A DNA stretch of 20,073 nucleotides from 1-14-0-10-45-29 sp964532715. GTDB taxonomy: Archaea > Micrarchaeota > Micrarchaeia > Anstonellales > Anstonellaceae. The notes beneath the pieces were generated by a model. The model saw only the letters and a list, made by a program, of their open reading frames with translations, was not told where the DNA came from and did not search any database. The DNA lies in contig CAZHIX010000019.1 in assembly GCA_964532715.1 (NCBI GenBank), positions 1 through 20,073 on the forward strand, written 5' to 3'. Both the position numbers and the translations under genes were made by a program. Below, piece by piece: positions 12,065 through 19,975 of this stretch (the stretch's first letter is position 1; each line of letters starts with the position of its first letter).

Positions 12065-14332
12065 GTGAACTTAAGCGTTATTAACCGAACATTTGCATTA
12101 TTTGTTTGTGTGCTATCTCTTTCATCATGCGGTTTTTGTCTAAATCCATTTTTAGTCTCAAGCGCAAACTACACTATCTTTTATGATTATTCCATTGACG
12201 TTTCACATGGTTCTGCTTCAGATATTGCACTAAATATCTCTATTCCTACGGGTTCAAATGTCATATTGTGCTCAAACAACTACAGTATACAAAAAGATTC
12301 TTTATCAAATGAGTATTTTAGTGTGAATGAGAAAAATCCAAAACTACCATTTGTTATTCAGGCGTATTTGAGTGTGCAATCAAACGCAAGCTCTATCCCC
12401 TCTCTTCCAATTTCCGGCTCATATGAAATTCCTCTCGATTATGTTTTATTTCTAAAATGCGATTCACAAATTGATTGTAATGATGAACAGTTTAAACAAA
12501 TTGCACTTAATACTACCTCAAATTTTGAAGGCGATTTTGAAAAAATATCTGCACTTGCATACTGGGTAAACTCAAATATCGATTATGATCTTTCTTATGT
12601 CGGAAAAAATATGAGTGCATCACAAATATTTTCAACTGGTAAGGGAGTATGCACTGATTTTTCAACAATGTTTGCAACTCTTGCTCGCTCTCTTGGTTAT
12701 CCGACTCGGTTTGTAAATGGATACGCTTATTCAACTGTTCAAGAAAAATGGGTTGGTCATGCGTGGAATGAGGTGTATATCGGAAAATGGGTAGGTGTAG
12801 ATTCAACATGGCTTGAGGTTGGTGCTATCGATGCAACTCATGTTGCACTTGTTCGCTGTGATAAAAATGTTCATTCTCTTGCAAGTGTTTCTGCAATGGT
12901 TTCCCCTTCAAGTGCACAAATCATCTGGGGTGGGGTAAATGATCTTAATGATTTATCTGCAAATAATCTAAAATTGGAATCTTCCCAATTTTTTCAACCA
13001 TTTACAAATTATGAACTATTTGCTTCTCATTCAAAACTTACAAACTCTTCAAAATTTTTAGTTTATCTAAAATATTCAGCTAACGATTATCGTCTTTTGC
13101 GCGCAAAACTTTTTGCTTGTGTGAGTGATAATGGCGATATTATACGTTTTGATAATGAGGATGCATGGGTAGCGACCAAACCCAATTCAATTTCTTATCT
13201 TGTTTGGTCTGCATCAGTGTCTACACAAATAGATAAAAATGTTTTATATAAGTGCCCAATTTCTCTTAATTCCGATACGCTTATGTCCGATTCAATTATA
13301 GTAGAATTAGACTCAAACGATTATCAATCTGAAAAAATAAGTGCAAGTGTTTTGTATCCCATTATTGCTTCTTCTCAAGTTCAAACTGTAATTGTCAATT
13401 CAAGTCATAACTCAAAACAACAAAAGACAAAAAGTTCAAATATGGTTTATTTACTTAGCGAAAATTCTATTCAGAAAAAACCATTTGATTCAAACGGCAT
13501 TGCCACTTTTGATTTTGTTGTGTATGGTGCAGGTAAAAAGCAAGTCTATATTTGGACAGAAAATAGTGCCCCCATAGTTCTTGATTATATCACGAATTAC
13601 TCTAAGGGCGAAAATCATTTCACTATATCTTTTGGCTCAAGCTATATCATGGGTAAAAGTTCAACTATAAATTTTGATTTTGAAAACGGTTTTAATTCAG
13701 TATCTAATATTTCATCTTCCAATCATTCTTATCTTGGGCATACTCTTGTTTGGCAATGGGGATTAGAGTCCGGTAGTGCAAGTCTTGAAAATATAACTAA
13801 AAATAATTCAATTTTAAAATTAAATTTTGTTCCAAAATCAGATGGGAATAATGTTTTTAGTGCATCAATTTACGATTCAAAACACCAAAAACTATATTCA
13901 CAATCAAGAAATTTGTACGTTTATCCAATAAGCAATGTAAGCGTTGTGCACGTATCTTTAACTCAAATCGCTATCAATTCAACAATCGTAAGACTACTGT
14001 TGAATTCTTCTGATTCAGTTGAAAACGTATGGGTTATGGTTGATGGAAAAAAATATGTTGTATTAGAAAATGAGATTCAGATGAATTTGCTTCCAAAACC
14101 ATATGCCGCAAAAATATTTTGGACTGATATGAACGATCAACAGTATTCGTTGCCATTGTTTATCCGTGCCCCCATTGAACAAGAACAAGCTCAAATATTT
14201 GCAGGTATAATTGTACAAAAATCAACTTTAGATTTGATTAAAGTTTTGGCAACTGCCATTCTTGGTCTTGGTTTACTTGCAATCGTGGTCGGAGTAAAAC
14301 AAAGAATAACAAATGCACAAAAATTCCAATAA
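12065..14332 (+). CDS. secreted, membrane-anchored transglutaminase-like protein
   Basis: About 755 residues from GTG 12065. The transglutaminase-core fold (cysteine protease or transamidase) is shown by GKGVCTDFSTMFATLARSLG (catalytic Cys196), then WVGHAWNEVY (His232) and WVGVDSTW (Asp246), the expected Cys-His-Asp order and spacing. The N-terminus is a signal peptide ending LSLSSCGFC, possibly a lipobox. A long beta-rich region (about 280-710) with many Asn-x-Ser/Thr sites follows, then one membrane helix near the C-terminus (LATAILGLGLLAIVVGV) and a short basic end. So the enzyme domain is extracellular. I prefer GTG 12065 to ATG 12032 because of the TATA box at 12034-12043 and the cleaner signal peptide. 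Archaeal members usually act as proteases; substrate unknown. Confidence 0.85.
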   Translation: MNLSVINRTFALFVCVLSLSSCGFCLNPFLVSSANYTIFYDYSIDVSHGSASDIALNISIPTGSNVILCSNNYSIQKDSLSNEYFSVNEKNPKLPFVIQAYLSVQSNASSIPSLPISGSYEIPLDYVLFLKCDSQIDCNDEQFKQIALNTTSNFEGDFEKISALAYWVNSNIDYDLSYVGKNMSASQIFSTGKGVCTDFSTMFATLARSLGYPTRFVNGYAYSTVQEKWVGHAWNEVYIGKWVGVDSTWLEVGAIDATHVALVRCDKNVHSLASVSAMVSPSSAQIIWGGVNDLNDLSANNLKLESSQFFQPFTNYELFASHSKLTNSSKFLVYLKYSANDYRLLRAKLFACVSDNGDIIRFDNEDAWVATKPNSISYLVWSASVSTQIDKNVLYKCPISLNSDTLMSDSIIVELDSNDYQSEKISASVLYPIIASSQVQTVIVNSSHNSKQQKTKSSNMVYLLSENSIQKKPFDSNGIATFDFVVYGAGKKQVYIWTENSAPIVLDYITNYSKGENHFTISFGSSYIMGKSSTINFDFENGFNSVSNISSSNHSYLGHTLVWQWGLESGSASLENITKNNSILKLNFVPKSDGNNVFSASIYDSKHQKLYSQSRNLYVYPISNVSVVHVSLTQIAINSTIVRLLLNSSDSVENVWVMVDGKKYVVLENEIQMNLLPKPYAAKIFWTDMNDQQYSLPLFIRAPIEQEQAQIFAGIIVQKSTLDLIKVLATAILGLGLLAIVVGVKQRITNAQKFQ

Positions 14333-14400
14333 CTTCAAATATTTTCATAATTCATTATTTGTTTGTAATCTTGCATGATGTTTTGCATGAGGTCTATCAA

Positions 14401-15213
14401 ATGTGTGAAATAATTTTTCTTGGAACTGGTGGCGGGAGAATAAATCTGATAAACCAGTTTAGAAAAACTGGGGGGTTTCTAATACGTTTTAACGACGTGA
14501 TTATAAGTGTTGATCCCGGTCCTGGTGCTTTGAGTCAATTACACTCTTTAGGCATAGCTCCATCTTCAATAAATTGCGTAATATGTTCTCATTTGCATCT
14601 TGATCATACACTTGAAGCTCCTCTTTTAATTGAAGCAATGTCTGGTTACATGCTCAAAAAAGGTGGTATTCTTATCGCATCTGATTGGACTCTAAATGGA
14701 GATGAATATGAGGATCGAGTAATTACTCGTTATCATCAATCAAAACTTGAGCAGAAACTAGTTCTTTTGCCAAATCAAAAAACCGTTGTTCAACTCTCAA
14801 AGTCTGTGAGCATAAATCTGTGTGCTGTGCCTGTAAAACATGAAGACTTAAGTGGTTTTGGTTTTGTAATGCAAATAGGCAAATACAAAATCGGTTACAC
14901 TTCAGATACTGAGTATATTTCAAAAATTCATGATGTAGCGTATGCTGGGCTTGATTTGCTAATTGCAAATTGTATAAAGCCAAATGCAGATAAAATTGCT
15001 GGTCATTTAAATTCTAGTGATTTGATAAATCTGCTTTTGAAGACAAAGCCCAAAGAATGCATAATTACTCATCTTGGTATTCATATGCTAAATATCGGGC
15101 CATGCAAGCAAGCAAAATTAATAAGCAAAAAATCTGGGATAAAAACAATTGCCGCACAAGATGAATACTGTTATGATTTGAATTCAAGTCATTGGGGTCC
15201 TTTTAAAAAATAA
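14401..15213 (+). CDS. metallo-beta-lactamase-fold hydrolase (RNase Z-like group)
   Basis: The 270-residue product begins MCEIIFLGTGGG, the usual first strand of this fold. It carries the metal-binding motif SHLHLDHT (His64, His66, Asp68, His69), preceded by VIISVDPGPGAL. Later ligands are likely His in PVKHEDLSG, Asp in YTSDTEYI and His in ITHLGIHML. This arrangement is closest to RNase Z/phosphodiesterase-like members, which cut phosphodiester bonds, but no substrate-specific exosite is evident and the precise reaction is unknown. ATG 14401 is chosen because GAGGT (14389-14393) lies 7 bases before it; a start at 14359 would add an unrelated 14 residues. The gene stands between the transglutaminase-like gene and valS. 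Confidence 0.85.
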   Translation: MCEIIFLGTGGGRINLINQFRKTGGFLIRFNDVIISVDPGPGALSQLHSLGIAPSSINCVICSHLHLDHTLEAPLLIEAMSGYMLKKGGILIASDWTLNGDEYEDRVITRYHQSKLEQKLVLLPNQKTVVQLSKSVSINLCAVPVKHEDLSGFGFVMQIGKYKIGYTSDTEYISKIHDVAYAGLDLLIANCIKPNADKIAGHLNSSDLINLLLKTKPKECIITHLGIHMLNIGPCKQAKLISKKSGIKTIAAQDEYCYDLNSSHWGPFKK

Positions 15214-15224
15214 TCTTCTGGTCT

Positions 15225-15260
15225 GGATTTCTTTTACAAATCCCTTTATATTCTTCTTTT
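15225..15260 (+). terminator. hairpin/T-rich terminator after the hydrolase gene
   Basis: GGATTT (15225-15230) pairs with AAATCC (15238-15243), followed by a T-rich run (CTTTATATTCTTCTTTT). The same run contains CTTTATATTC, the likely TATA box of valS, so terminator and promoter overlap. Confidence 0.4.
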
Positions 15261-15330
15261 CAAACTATATTTACTTGTATGCATTTAGCCTGTGGTTATT
15301 TGCTACATTAATTATTGTTATGTGGTTTTC

Positions 15331-15960
15331 ATGGTTGAACTTGCAAAAAGACTTGATTTGCAAACTGAGCAAAAATGGCAAAAATTTTGGGATAAGCAAA
15401 ATTTTTTTGAGTTTGATCCAAGTGATACATCCCGTCCCTTATACACTTTAGATACCCCTCCTCCTTTCACTTCTGGAAATCTGCACATGGGTCATGTTCT
15501 TTCATACTCCTATTTTGATTTTGTTGCAAGACATCGCAGAATGAACGGTTTTAATGTCTATTACCCTCAAGGTTGGGATTGTCAAGGTTTTCCTACCGAA
15601 GTAAAAGTAGAAAAAAAATATGGTAGAAAACCTGCAGATGAATTTAGGAAATTGTGTACTGAATGGACTTTAGATTGTATTGCAAAGATGAAATCTCAAA
15701 TGCGACGCATGGGTTTTTCTCCTGACTGGAAGTATGAGTACAAAACAATGGATCCTACTTATCACAAAAAAGTACAACTTTCAATATTGAAAATGTTTGA
15801 TTCTTCACAAGTGTATCGTGCTCAGCATCCGGTTTTTTGGTGCACAAAATGTCATTCTGCATTAGCAAAGACCGATACTGAAGATATTGAGCGCAGTACT
15901 TATTTGCACAATATAGTTTTCAAGCTAAAAACAGAAGACGGTAAATCATCCACAAGATGA
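15331..15960 (+). pseudogene. valS: valyl-tRNA synthetase, 5' part (frame broken)
   Basis: ValRS charges tRNA-Val. This 209-codon frame from ATG 15331 starts MVELAKRLDLQTEQKWQKFW and has the class I HIGH motif as HMGH (residues 52-55, within PPPFTSGNLHMGH), WDCQGFPTEVKVEK and a zinc-type FWCTKCHSALAKTD. It runs into the editing domain (YLHNIVFKLKTEDGK) and then ends after six foreign codons at TGA 15958-15960. From GTAAAT (15941-15946) onward the homologous sequence continues in the next frame. The expected piece containing the universal (I)ATTRPELL motif is missing. The product would lack half the catalytic core, so this is a broken gene or an assembly error. A possible 10-codon leader ORF (15279-15311) precedes it. 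Confidence 0.88.
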
Positions 15961-17653
15961 GCGATACAACAAATTAACTAATGCAAAAGCAATTACTGCA
16001 CTTGGAAAAGAGGTTGCATTTCTTGCAGATACAGATGTAGATAAGGATTTTGGAACCGGAGTAGTAATGGTCTGTACGTTCGGGGATAAACAGGATGTCG
16101 TTTGGATGTATAGGCACAAGCTTGATTATGTGCAAGCAATGGATGAATATGGCAAACTTACAAATGCAAATGAATTTAGTGGTCTTAAATTATCCGATGC
16201 CAAAGAAAAAATATTAGAAAAATTCAAAAATGAAAAAAAGCTTATAAGTTCTCGTCAAATTTCACAAGTTGTAAAAGTGCACGACCGATGCAAAACCCCA
16301 ATAGAGCTTGCAAATTCGTATCAGTGGTTTGCAAAAATTACTCAAAGTCGCGATCGAATAAAAGAGTGTGCACGTACTATGAAGTGGCATCCGGATTTTG
16401 CAATTTCTCATCTTGACAATTGGGCTGATTTTGTTGAGTGGGATTGGGTAATTTCACGCCAGCGTACGTTTGGAACACCCATCCCATTCTGGGTATGTTC
16501 AAAATGTGGCGAAGTAATCAAAGCAACTCAAAGCGAACTTCCAGTTTATCCTGCAGGCAAAATAAAAAAATGTCCAAGATGTGCATCTGATGCTAATGGC
16601 GAAACTTCTGTATTTGATTGTTGGGTAGATTCCTCAATCACTCCACTGGTTATTGCTAAATGGGAAGAAGATGAAGAATTTTTTGCACGTGCATACCCCG
16701 CAAACCTCCGTCCTCAAGGAGTAGAAATAGTTCGTACTTGGGCGTTTTATACAATCTATCGTTGTCAAGAGCTTAGTGGTAAAGCTCCTTTTGTTGAATT
16801 ACTTTTAAATGGAAATGTGTTAGCGCCCGATGGGAAAAAAATGTCAAAATCGCTTGGAAATATAATTGAACCTGACAAATTAATTGAAGAAAACGGTGCA
16901 GATTCGGTTCGTGTGTGGGCATCACTTTCAGGAGCCATGGCAAAAGATAGACCATTTTCAATGCAAGATATACTTTTTGCAAAATCCTTTTTACACAAAT
17001 TTTTAAACGGTGCAAAGTTTGTTCAAAGTGCACTTGAAGGCTATTCTTATTCTGATGAACACATTAACAATTTGCGTGAAATTGACAAGTACTTTTTATT
17101 TAGGCTAAATACTTTAATTTGCGAGTGCAATTCTCATTGGAAAATTTACGAGTTTCATCACATAATGCACAAGGTGCAAGAATTTTTCTGGCATGAATTT
17201 TGTGATTATTATCTTGAATATGTCAAGTCAAGAATTTATTCCCAAACCGATACTTCAAGGAGTGGTGCTCAATTTGTTTTGCATACTGTTTATTCAAACG
17301 TGGTTTTATTGCTTACTCCATTCATTCCTCACGCATGCGAAGAAGTTTGGCAGATATTCAAAAAAGATGAAAATAAAACTGTAATGTTTGAATCTTATCC
17401 AAAAGAAAACACACAGTTTGATTTTGCAAATTCAGCGCGAAGTGGTGAACTTTTAGCAGATATAGTTTCAAAGGTGCGACAAAAAAAGGCAAGTGCAAAA
17501 CTTGCGCTAAATTACCAAATAGATGTGTTATCTTTGCGCGTGGAGCAATCAGATATCAATCTAATATCTTTATTAACTTCTGAAATTTTATCTGTGTGTT
17601 GTGCCAAATCGCTTGATGTAAGTTTGAGCGATGTGCTTGAAGTTGATTGGTGA
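15941..17653 (+). pseudogene. valS: valyl-tRNA synthetase, 3' part (ATG only at 16067)
   Basis: This frame resumes the ValRS sequence at VNHPQDERYNKL (from 15941) and continues through FGTGVVMVCTFGDKQDV, WDWVISRQRTFGTPIPFW, a second zinc-type pair (WVCSKCG and KCPRCA), FDCWVDSSITPL and the class I KMSKS motif (DGKKMSKSLGN, 16829-16861; KMSKS 16838-16852). It ends in the anticodon-binding helical domain and a C-terminus with LLTPFIPHACEEVWQ. The first ATG in frame is 16067. Conserved sequence lies upstream of it, so this is not a naturally split subunit with its own start. Together the two parts give about 775 residues against roughly 860-890 usual in archaea. The TGA stop overlaps the Shine-Dalgarno of the next gene. 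Confidence 0.88.
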
Positions 17654-17658
17654 TTTAA

Positions 17659-18051
17659 ATGTCAGATGGTAATAAAAATGCAAATTCATCTTCTACAAAT
17701 GTAGATTCAGATTTTCTAAATCCAAACGCTCCAAAGGATCCAAATATGGCCGCATTAATTGCATTTTTGTGTATGTGTATTTTGAGTCTTCCTGCTCTTG
17801 CATATCTTTATCTTGGAAATACTAGAAAAGCATTAATTTATTGTGTAGCCCCTTTTGTAGTTGCAATAGTTTTATTCGCTATCCTTCTGATATCTACATT
17901 TTTAGGTATATTCACATTTGGAATTAGTATGATAGTTGCAACGTGTTTGATATTTCCATTCGTGTTTGTAGCTCTTTTGTTTGATATTTTGGTAATATTA
18001 GATGTTTACAAAATAGCAAAACGCGAAAAACCGATATTGCCAGAATTTTAA
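17659..18051 (+). CDS. small TM2-like membrane protein
   Basis: The 130-residue product has a hydrophilic Asn/Ser-rich N-terminus (1-28), then about three hydrophobic segments (about 30-52, 60-85, 88-117) and a cytoplasmic-looking end DVYKIAKREKPILPEF. The pattern KDPNMAALIAFL..LPALAYLYLGNTRKAL resembles TM2-type domains, in which (K/N)P..AxLLxFxxG..G.hxFYLGxxxxG is typical; the glycines before the YLG are replaced here. A GGTGAT site (17649-17654) overlaps the end of valS and precedes ATG 17659 by 4 bases, so it is translated as the downstream gene of that operon. Function is unknown. Confidence 0.78.
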   Translation: MSDGNKNANSSSTNVDSDFLNPNAPKDPNMAALIAFLCMCILSLPALAYLYLGNTRKALIYCVAPFVVAIVLFAILLISTFLGIFTFGISMIVATCLIFPFVFVALLFDILVILDVYKIAKREKPILPEF

Positions 18052-18107
18052 TCTTTTATTTTTTAATTTTTATTTATTTTTATTATTTTTATGGTTGAGT
18101 TTATGGA

Positions 18108-18173
18108 TATGAATGAAATTCTATTTCTGACATCAAATAAACACAAAGTGTCTGAAGCGCAAACCATTTTAAA
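18108..18173 (+). repeat. 66-bp exact direct repeat, copy 1 (HAM1 start)
   Basis: Identical base for base to 18272-18337. It spans the ATG and first 21 codons of HAM1 and stops abruptly at CCG (18174) where the insert begins. Confidence 0.95.
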
Positions 18174-18271
18174 CCGAAAACGCGGAGGGGGGACACCCCC
18201 CTCCCCATTTTCTTGGGGATTTTCTGACCCACCCCCCACTTTAGTTTGTTTTGAGGACTTGGAGCTGAGCC
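18174..18271 (+). mobile_element. 98-bp G/C-rich insert with hairpin
   Basis: Between the two 66-bp repeats lie 98 bases of very different composition. GGAGGGGGG (18184-18192) and CCCCCCTCC (18196-18204) form a perfect 9-bp hairpin with loop ACA. CCCC (18203-18206) can pair with GGGG (18215-18218), and a run GACCCACCCCCCACTTTAG follows. It looks like a small non-coding insertion element or filler from a repair event; no transposase is nearby. CCACTTTAG-like sequence also forms the hairpin of element A (8411-8430). Confidence 0.5.
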
Positions 18272-18337
18272 TATGAATGAAATTCTATTTCTGACATCAA
18301 ATAAACACAAAGTGTCTGAAGCGCAAACCATTTTAAA
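18272..18337 (+). repeat. 66-bp exact direct repeat, copy 2 (HAM1 start)
   Basis: The second copy of 18108-18173; here it continues into the full HAM1 reading frame. Confidence 0.95.
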
Positions 18338-18827
18338 TAAGTTTAATCTAAAGGTAGTAAGCATGTCTGCTAAGGGCGTGGAAATTCAAACCGATTCTCT
18401 TAGTGATGTTGCAAGAGTATGCGCCCAAAACGCTTATGCGCGTATCAAAAAGCCTTTATTCGTAGAGGATTCTGGCTTGTTTATTGATGCTTTAGGTGGT
18501 TTTCCGGGAGTGTATTCGTCATATATATTGGATAAAGTAGGTTGTGAAGGAATTTTGCGCTTACTTGACCAACAGCGACAAAGATCTGCACATTTTGCGT
18601 GCGCAGTTGCGTATGCAGATGAAACCAAAACTCATTTATTTGAGGGCAAGGTTTTTGGCAGAATCTCTGACCAAATTAGTTTGGGAGGTGGCTTTGGTTA
18701 TGATCCCATCTTTATACCTGATGGGCATAATGAGCCTTTTTCTAAATTAATGGATGTGAAGTCTAAGATCTCGCATCGGGTAATTGCTATTAGTCAATTG
18801 GGGCAGTTCTTAGCGACAAGAAAATGA
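18273..18827 (+). CDS. XTP/dITP diphosphatase (HAM1/RdgB family)
   Basis: This enzyme hydrolyses non-canonical purine nucleoside triphosphates (dITP, XTP) to the monophosphate and pyrophosphate, keeping them out of DNA and RNA. The 184-residue product has the family's motifs: FLTSNKHK (residues 6-13; the substrate-binding SNxxK), FVEDSGLFIDALGGFPGVYS (63-82), GGFGYDPIFIPDG (138-150) and KSKISHRVIA near the end. Length is normal. The start is ATG 18273; upstream GGAG/GAG purine stretches act as weak ribosome sites, and the overlapping stop of the chimeric upstream ORF (ATGA) may couple translation. It is followed at 13 bases by rps15 in an operon with rps3ae. Confidence 0.93.
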   Translation: MNEILFLTSNKHKVSEAQTILNKFNLKVVSMSAKGVEIQTDSLSDVARVCAQNAYARIKKPLFVEDSGLFIDALGGFPGVYSSYILDKVGCEGILRLLDQQRQRSAHFACAVAYADETKTHLFEGKVFGRISDQISLGGGFGYDPIFIPDGHNEPFSKLMDVKSKISHRVIAISQLGQFLATRK

Positions 18828-18840
18828 ATAAAGTGATTTG

Positions 18841-19296
18841 ATGGCAAAACTGCATTCAAGAAAACATGGAAAATCAGGTTCTAAGCGACCTGTTGCCAAA
18901 ATTTCGCCTCAGTGGGTGGAATATTCGGCACACGAAGTTGAGGATTTAGTCCTCAAACTTTCAAAAGAAGGGCACAACGCAACTTCTATTGGGAGAATAC
19001 TGCGCGATCAATACGGAATTCCTTCTGTTAGATCGTTATGCAACAAACGCATATCTGACATACTCGCACAAAACAATGTGCTTGTAAAATACCCTGACGA
19101 TCTTCTTGCACTAATAACCCGTGCGGTGGGCATGCTCAAGCATCTTAGTGCGAACAAATCCGATGGACAAAATACAACTAAACTTTTGCACGTTGAATCA
19201 AAAATAAAACGTCTTGCAAAATATTATGTGCGCCAAAAGAAATTACCTGTTAGTTGGAAATATAATAGGCAGACTGCGCCTTTGATTGTGAAGTGA
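18841..19296 (+). CDS. rps15: 30S ribosomal protein S15
   Basis: This is the archaeal/eukaryotic-type S15 (uS15), which binds helix 22 region of 16S rRNA in the platform. The 151-residue product begins MAKLHSRKHGKSGSKRPV, with the basic extension typical of archaea. It contains the core LVLKLSKEGHNATSIGRILR, DQYGIPSVRSLCNKRI, the RNA-binding helices and the end LPVSWKYNRQTAPLIVK. Start ATG 18841 is chosen over the adjacent TTG because AGTGAT lies just upstream. It is 13 bases after HAM1 and 4 bases before rps3ae; these three are one operon. Confidence 0.96.
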   Translation: MAKLHSRKHGKSGSKRPVAKISPQWVEYSAHEVEDLVLKLSKEGHNATSIGRILRDQYGIPSVRSLCNKRISDILAQNNVLVKYPDDLLALITRAVGMLKHLSANKSDGQNTTKLLHVESKIKRLAKYYVRQKKLPVSWKYNRQTAPLIVK

Positions 19297-19300
19297 TTTT

Positions 19301-19915
19301 ATGGCTGAAAAGAAAACTACTACTCCAAAGAAAAAATCGCGCGTTGTGGACAAATGGAAAGCTAAATCTTGGTATACGATTAAAGCTCCTGCTATTTTTG
19401 ATAGCAAAGAAATCGGGCAGGTTCTATCTTCTGAAGAAGAGAATTTAGTAAATCGTATAGTTAGAATCGGTCTTGGGGAAATAACCGGTTCGTTTACCTC
19501 TTCCACTGCATATACTTCAGTTTTGTTTAGACTTGTTTCTGTATCAGCAAAACAGGTATCTGCACAATTTATTGGGCACGAACTTGCACCAAGTTATATC
19601 AAAACACTTTTGCGCAGACGTCGTTCAATAATTTACACAGTTGATGATGTAGCTACTGTGGATGGAAAAGTTATCCGAATAAAATCCGTCTCAGTCAGTG
19701 CGTTTAAAGTATCCGAGGCAACACGTCATGATTTAAGATCTGCAATATCTCAGAACATCAAAGCATTGGGTTCTCAAATGACTCTTGATGCGCTTGTGCA
19801 AGAAGTTCTTTTTGGAAAATTCTCTGCAAAAGTGTTTGGTAAGGTCAAAAACATAACTCCAATGCGCAGACTTGAAATACGTAAATCCGAACTTATTGAA
19901 AATTTCAAAGATTAA
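19301..19915 (+). CDS. rps3ae: 30S ribosomal protein S3Ae (eS1)
   Basis: eS1 sits on the small-subunit platform near the mRNA exit. The 204-residue product has the family's opening SRVVDKWKAKSWYTIKAPAI followed by FDSKEIGQVL, the GEITGSF region, FRLVSVSAKQVSAQFIGHEL, RRRSIIYTVDD and the C-terminal part MTLDALVQEVLFGKFSAKVF plus MRRLEIRKSELI. Length is typical. AGTGAT ends the rps15 frame 4 bases before ATG 19301, giving tight coupling. The gene ends before a long T-tract. Confidence 0.96.
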   Translation: MAEKKTTTPKKKSRVVDKWKAKSWYTIKAPAIFDSKEIGQVLSSEEENLVNRIVRIGLGEITGSFTSSTAYTSVLFRLVSVSAKQVSAQFIGHELAPSYIKTLLRRRRSIIYTVDDVATVDGKVIRIKSVSVSAFKVSEATRHDLRSAISQNIKALGSQMTLDALVQEVLFGKFSAKVFGKVKNITPMRRLEIRKSELIENFKD

Positions 19916-19975
19916 ACTTTGAGGTTTTTTTTCTTTTTTATTTTTTAGTTTTTTTCTATATTCTATTTTTTTGTA
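19916..19975 (+). terminator. U-tract terminator of the rps3ae operon
   Basis: After the TAA at 19913-19915 the plus strand carries GAGGTTTTTTTTCTTTTTTA and further runs of T up to about 19975. No strong hairpin precedes it, as is common in archaea. The remaining bases to 20073 show no gene or structure I can support. Confidence 0.65.

Larger units (their letters stand above)
18091..18276 (+). pseudogene. chimeric 61-codon remnant of a HAM1 gene start
   Basis: The frame opens MVEFMDMNEILFLTSNKHK and matches the real HAM1 protein for its first 22 residues (MNEILF...TILN). It then runs into the 98-bp insert (RKRGGGTPPSPFSWGF...), which has no HAM1 resemblance, and stops at TGA 18274-18276. The stop overlaps the ATG of the intact gene (ATGA, 18273-18276), so ribosomes ending here could restart on HAM1. 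It most likely was the original start region of the gene before the duplication/insertion; the encoded chimera has no obvious function. Confidence 0.75.

Noticed and set aside
15279..15311. 10-codon leader peptide controlling valS
   Set aside because: It contains no valine codons and no attenuator hairpin is visible, so it does not look like amino-acid attenuation.
15941..16067. naturally split valS or programmed frameshift
   Set aside because: The conserved sequence before ATG 16067 would be untranslated in a split gene, and a frameshift alone cannot supply the roughly 20 missing residues including TTRPE.
18091..18276. independent small protein
   Set aside because: Its first part is an exact copy of the HAM1 start and the rest is read-through of the insert; it is best seen as a by-product of the duplication.
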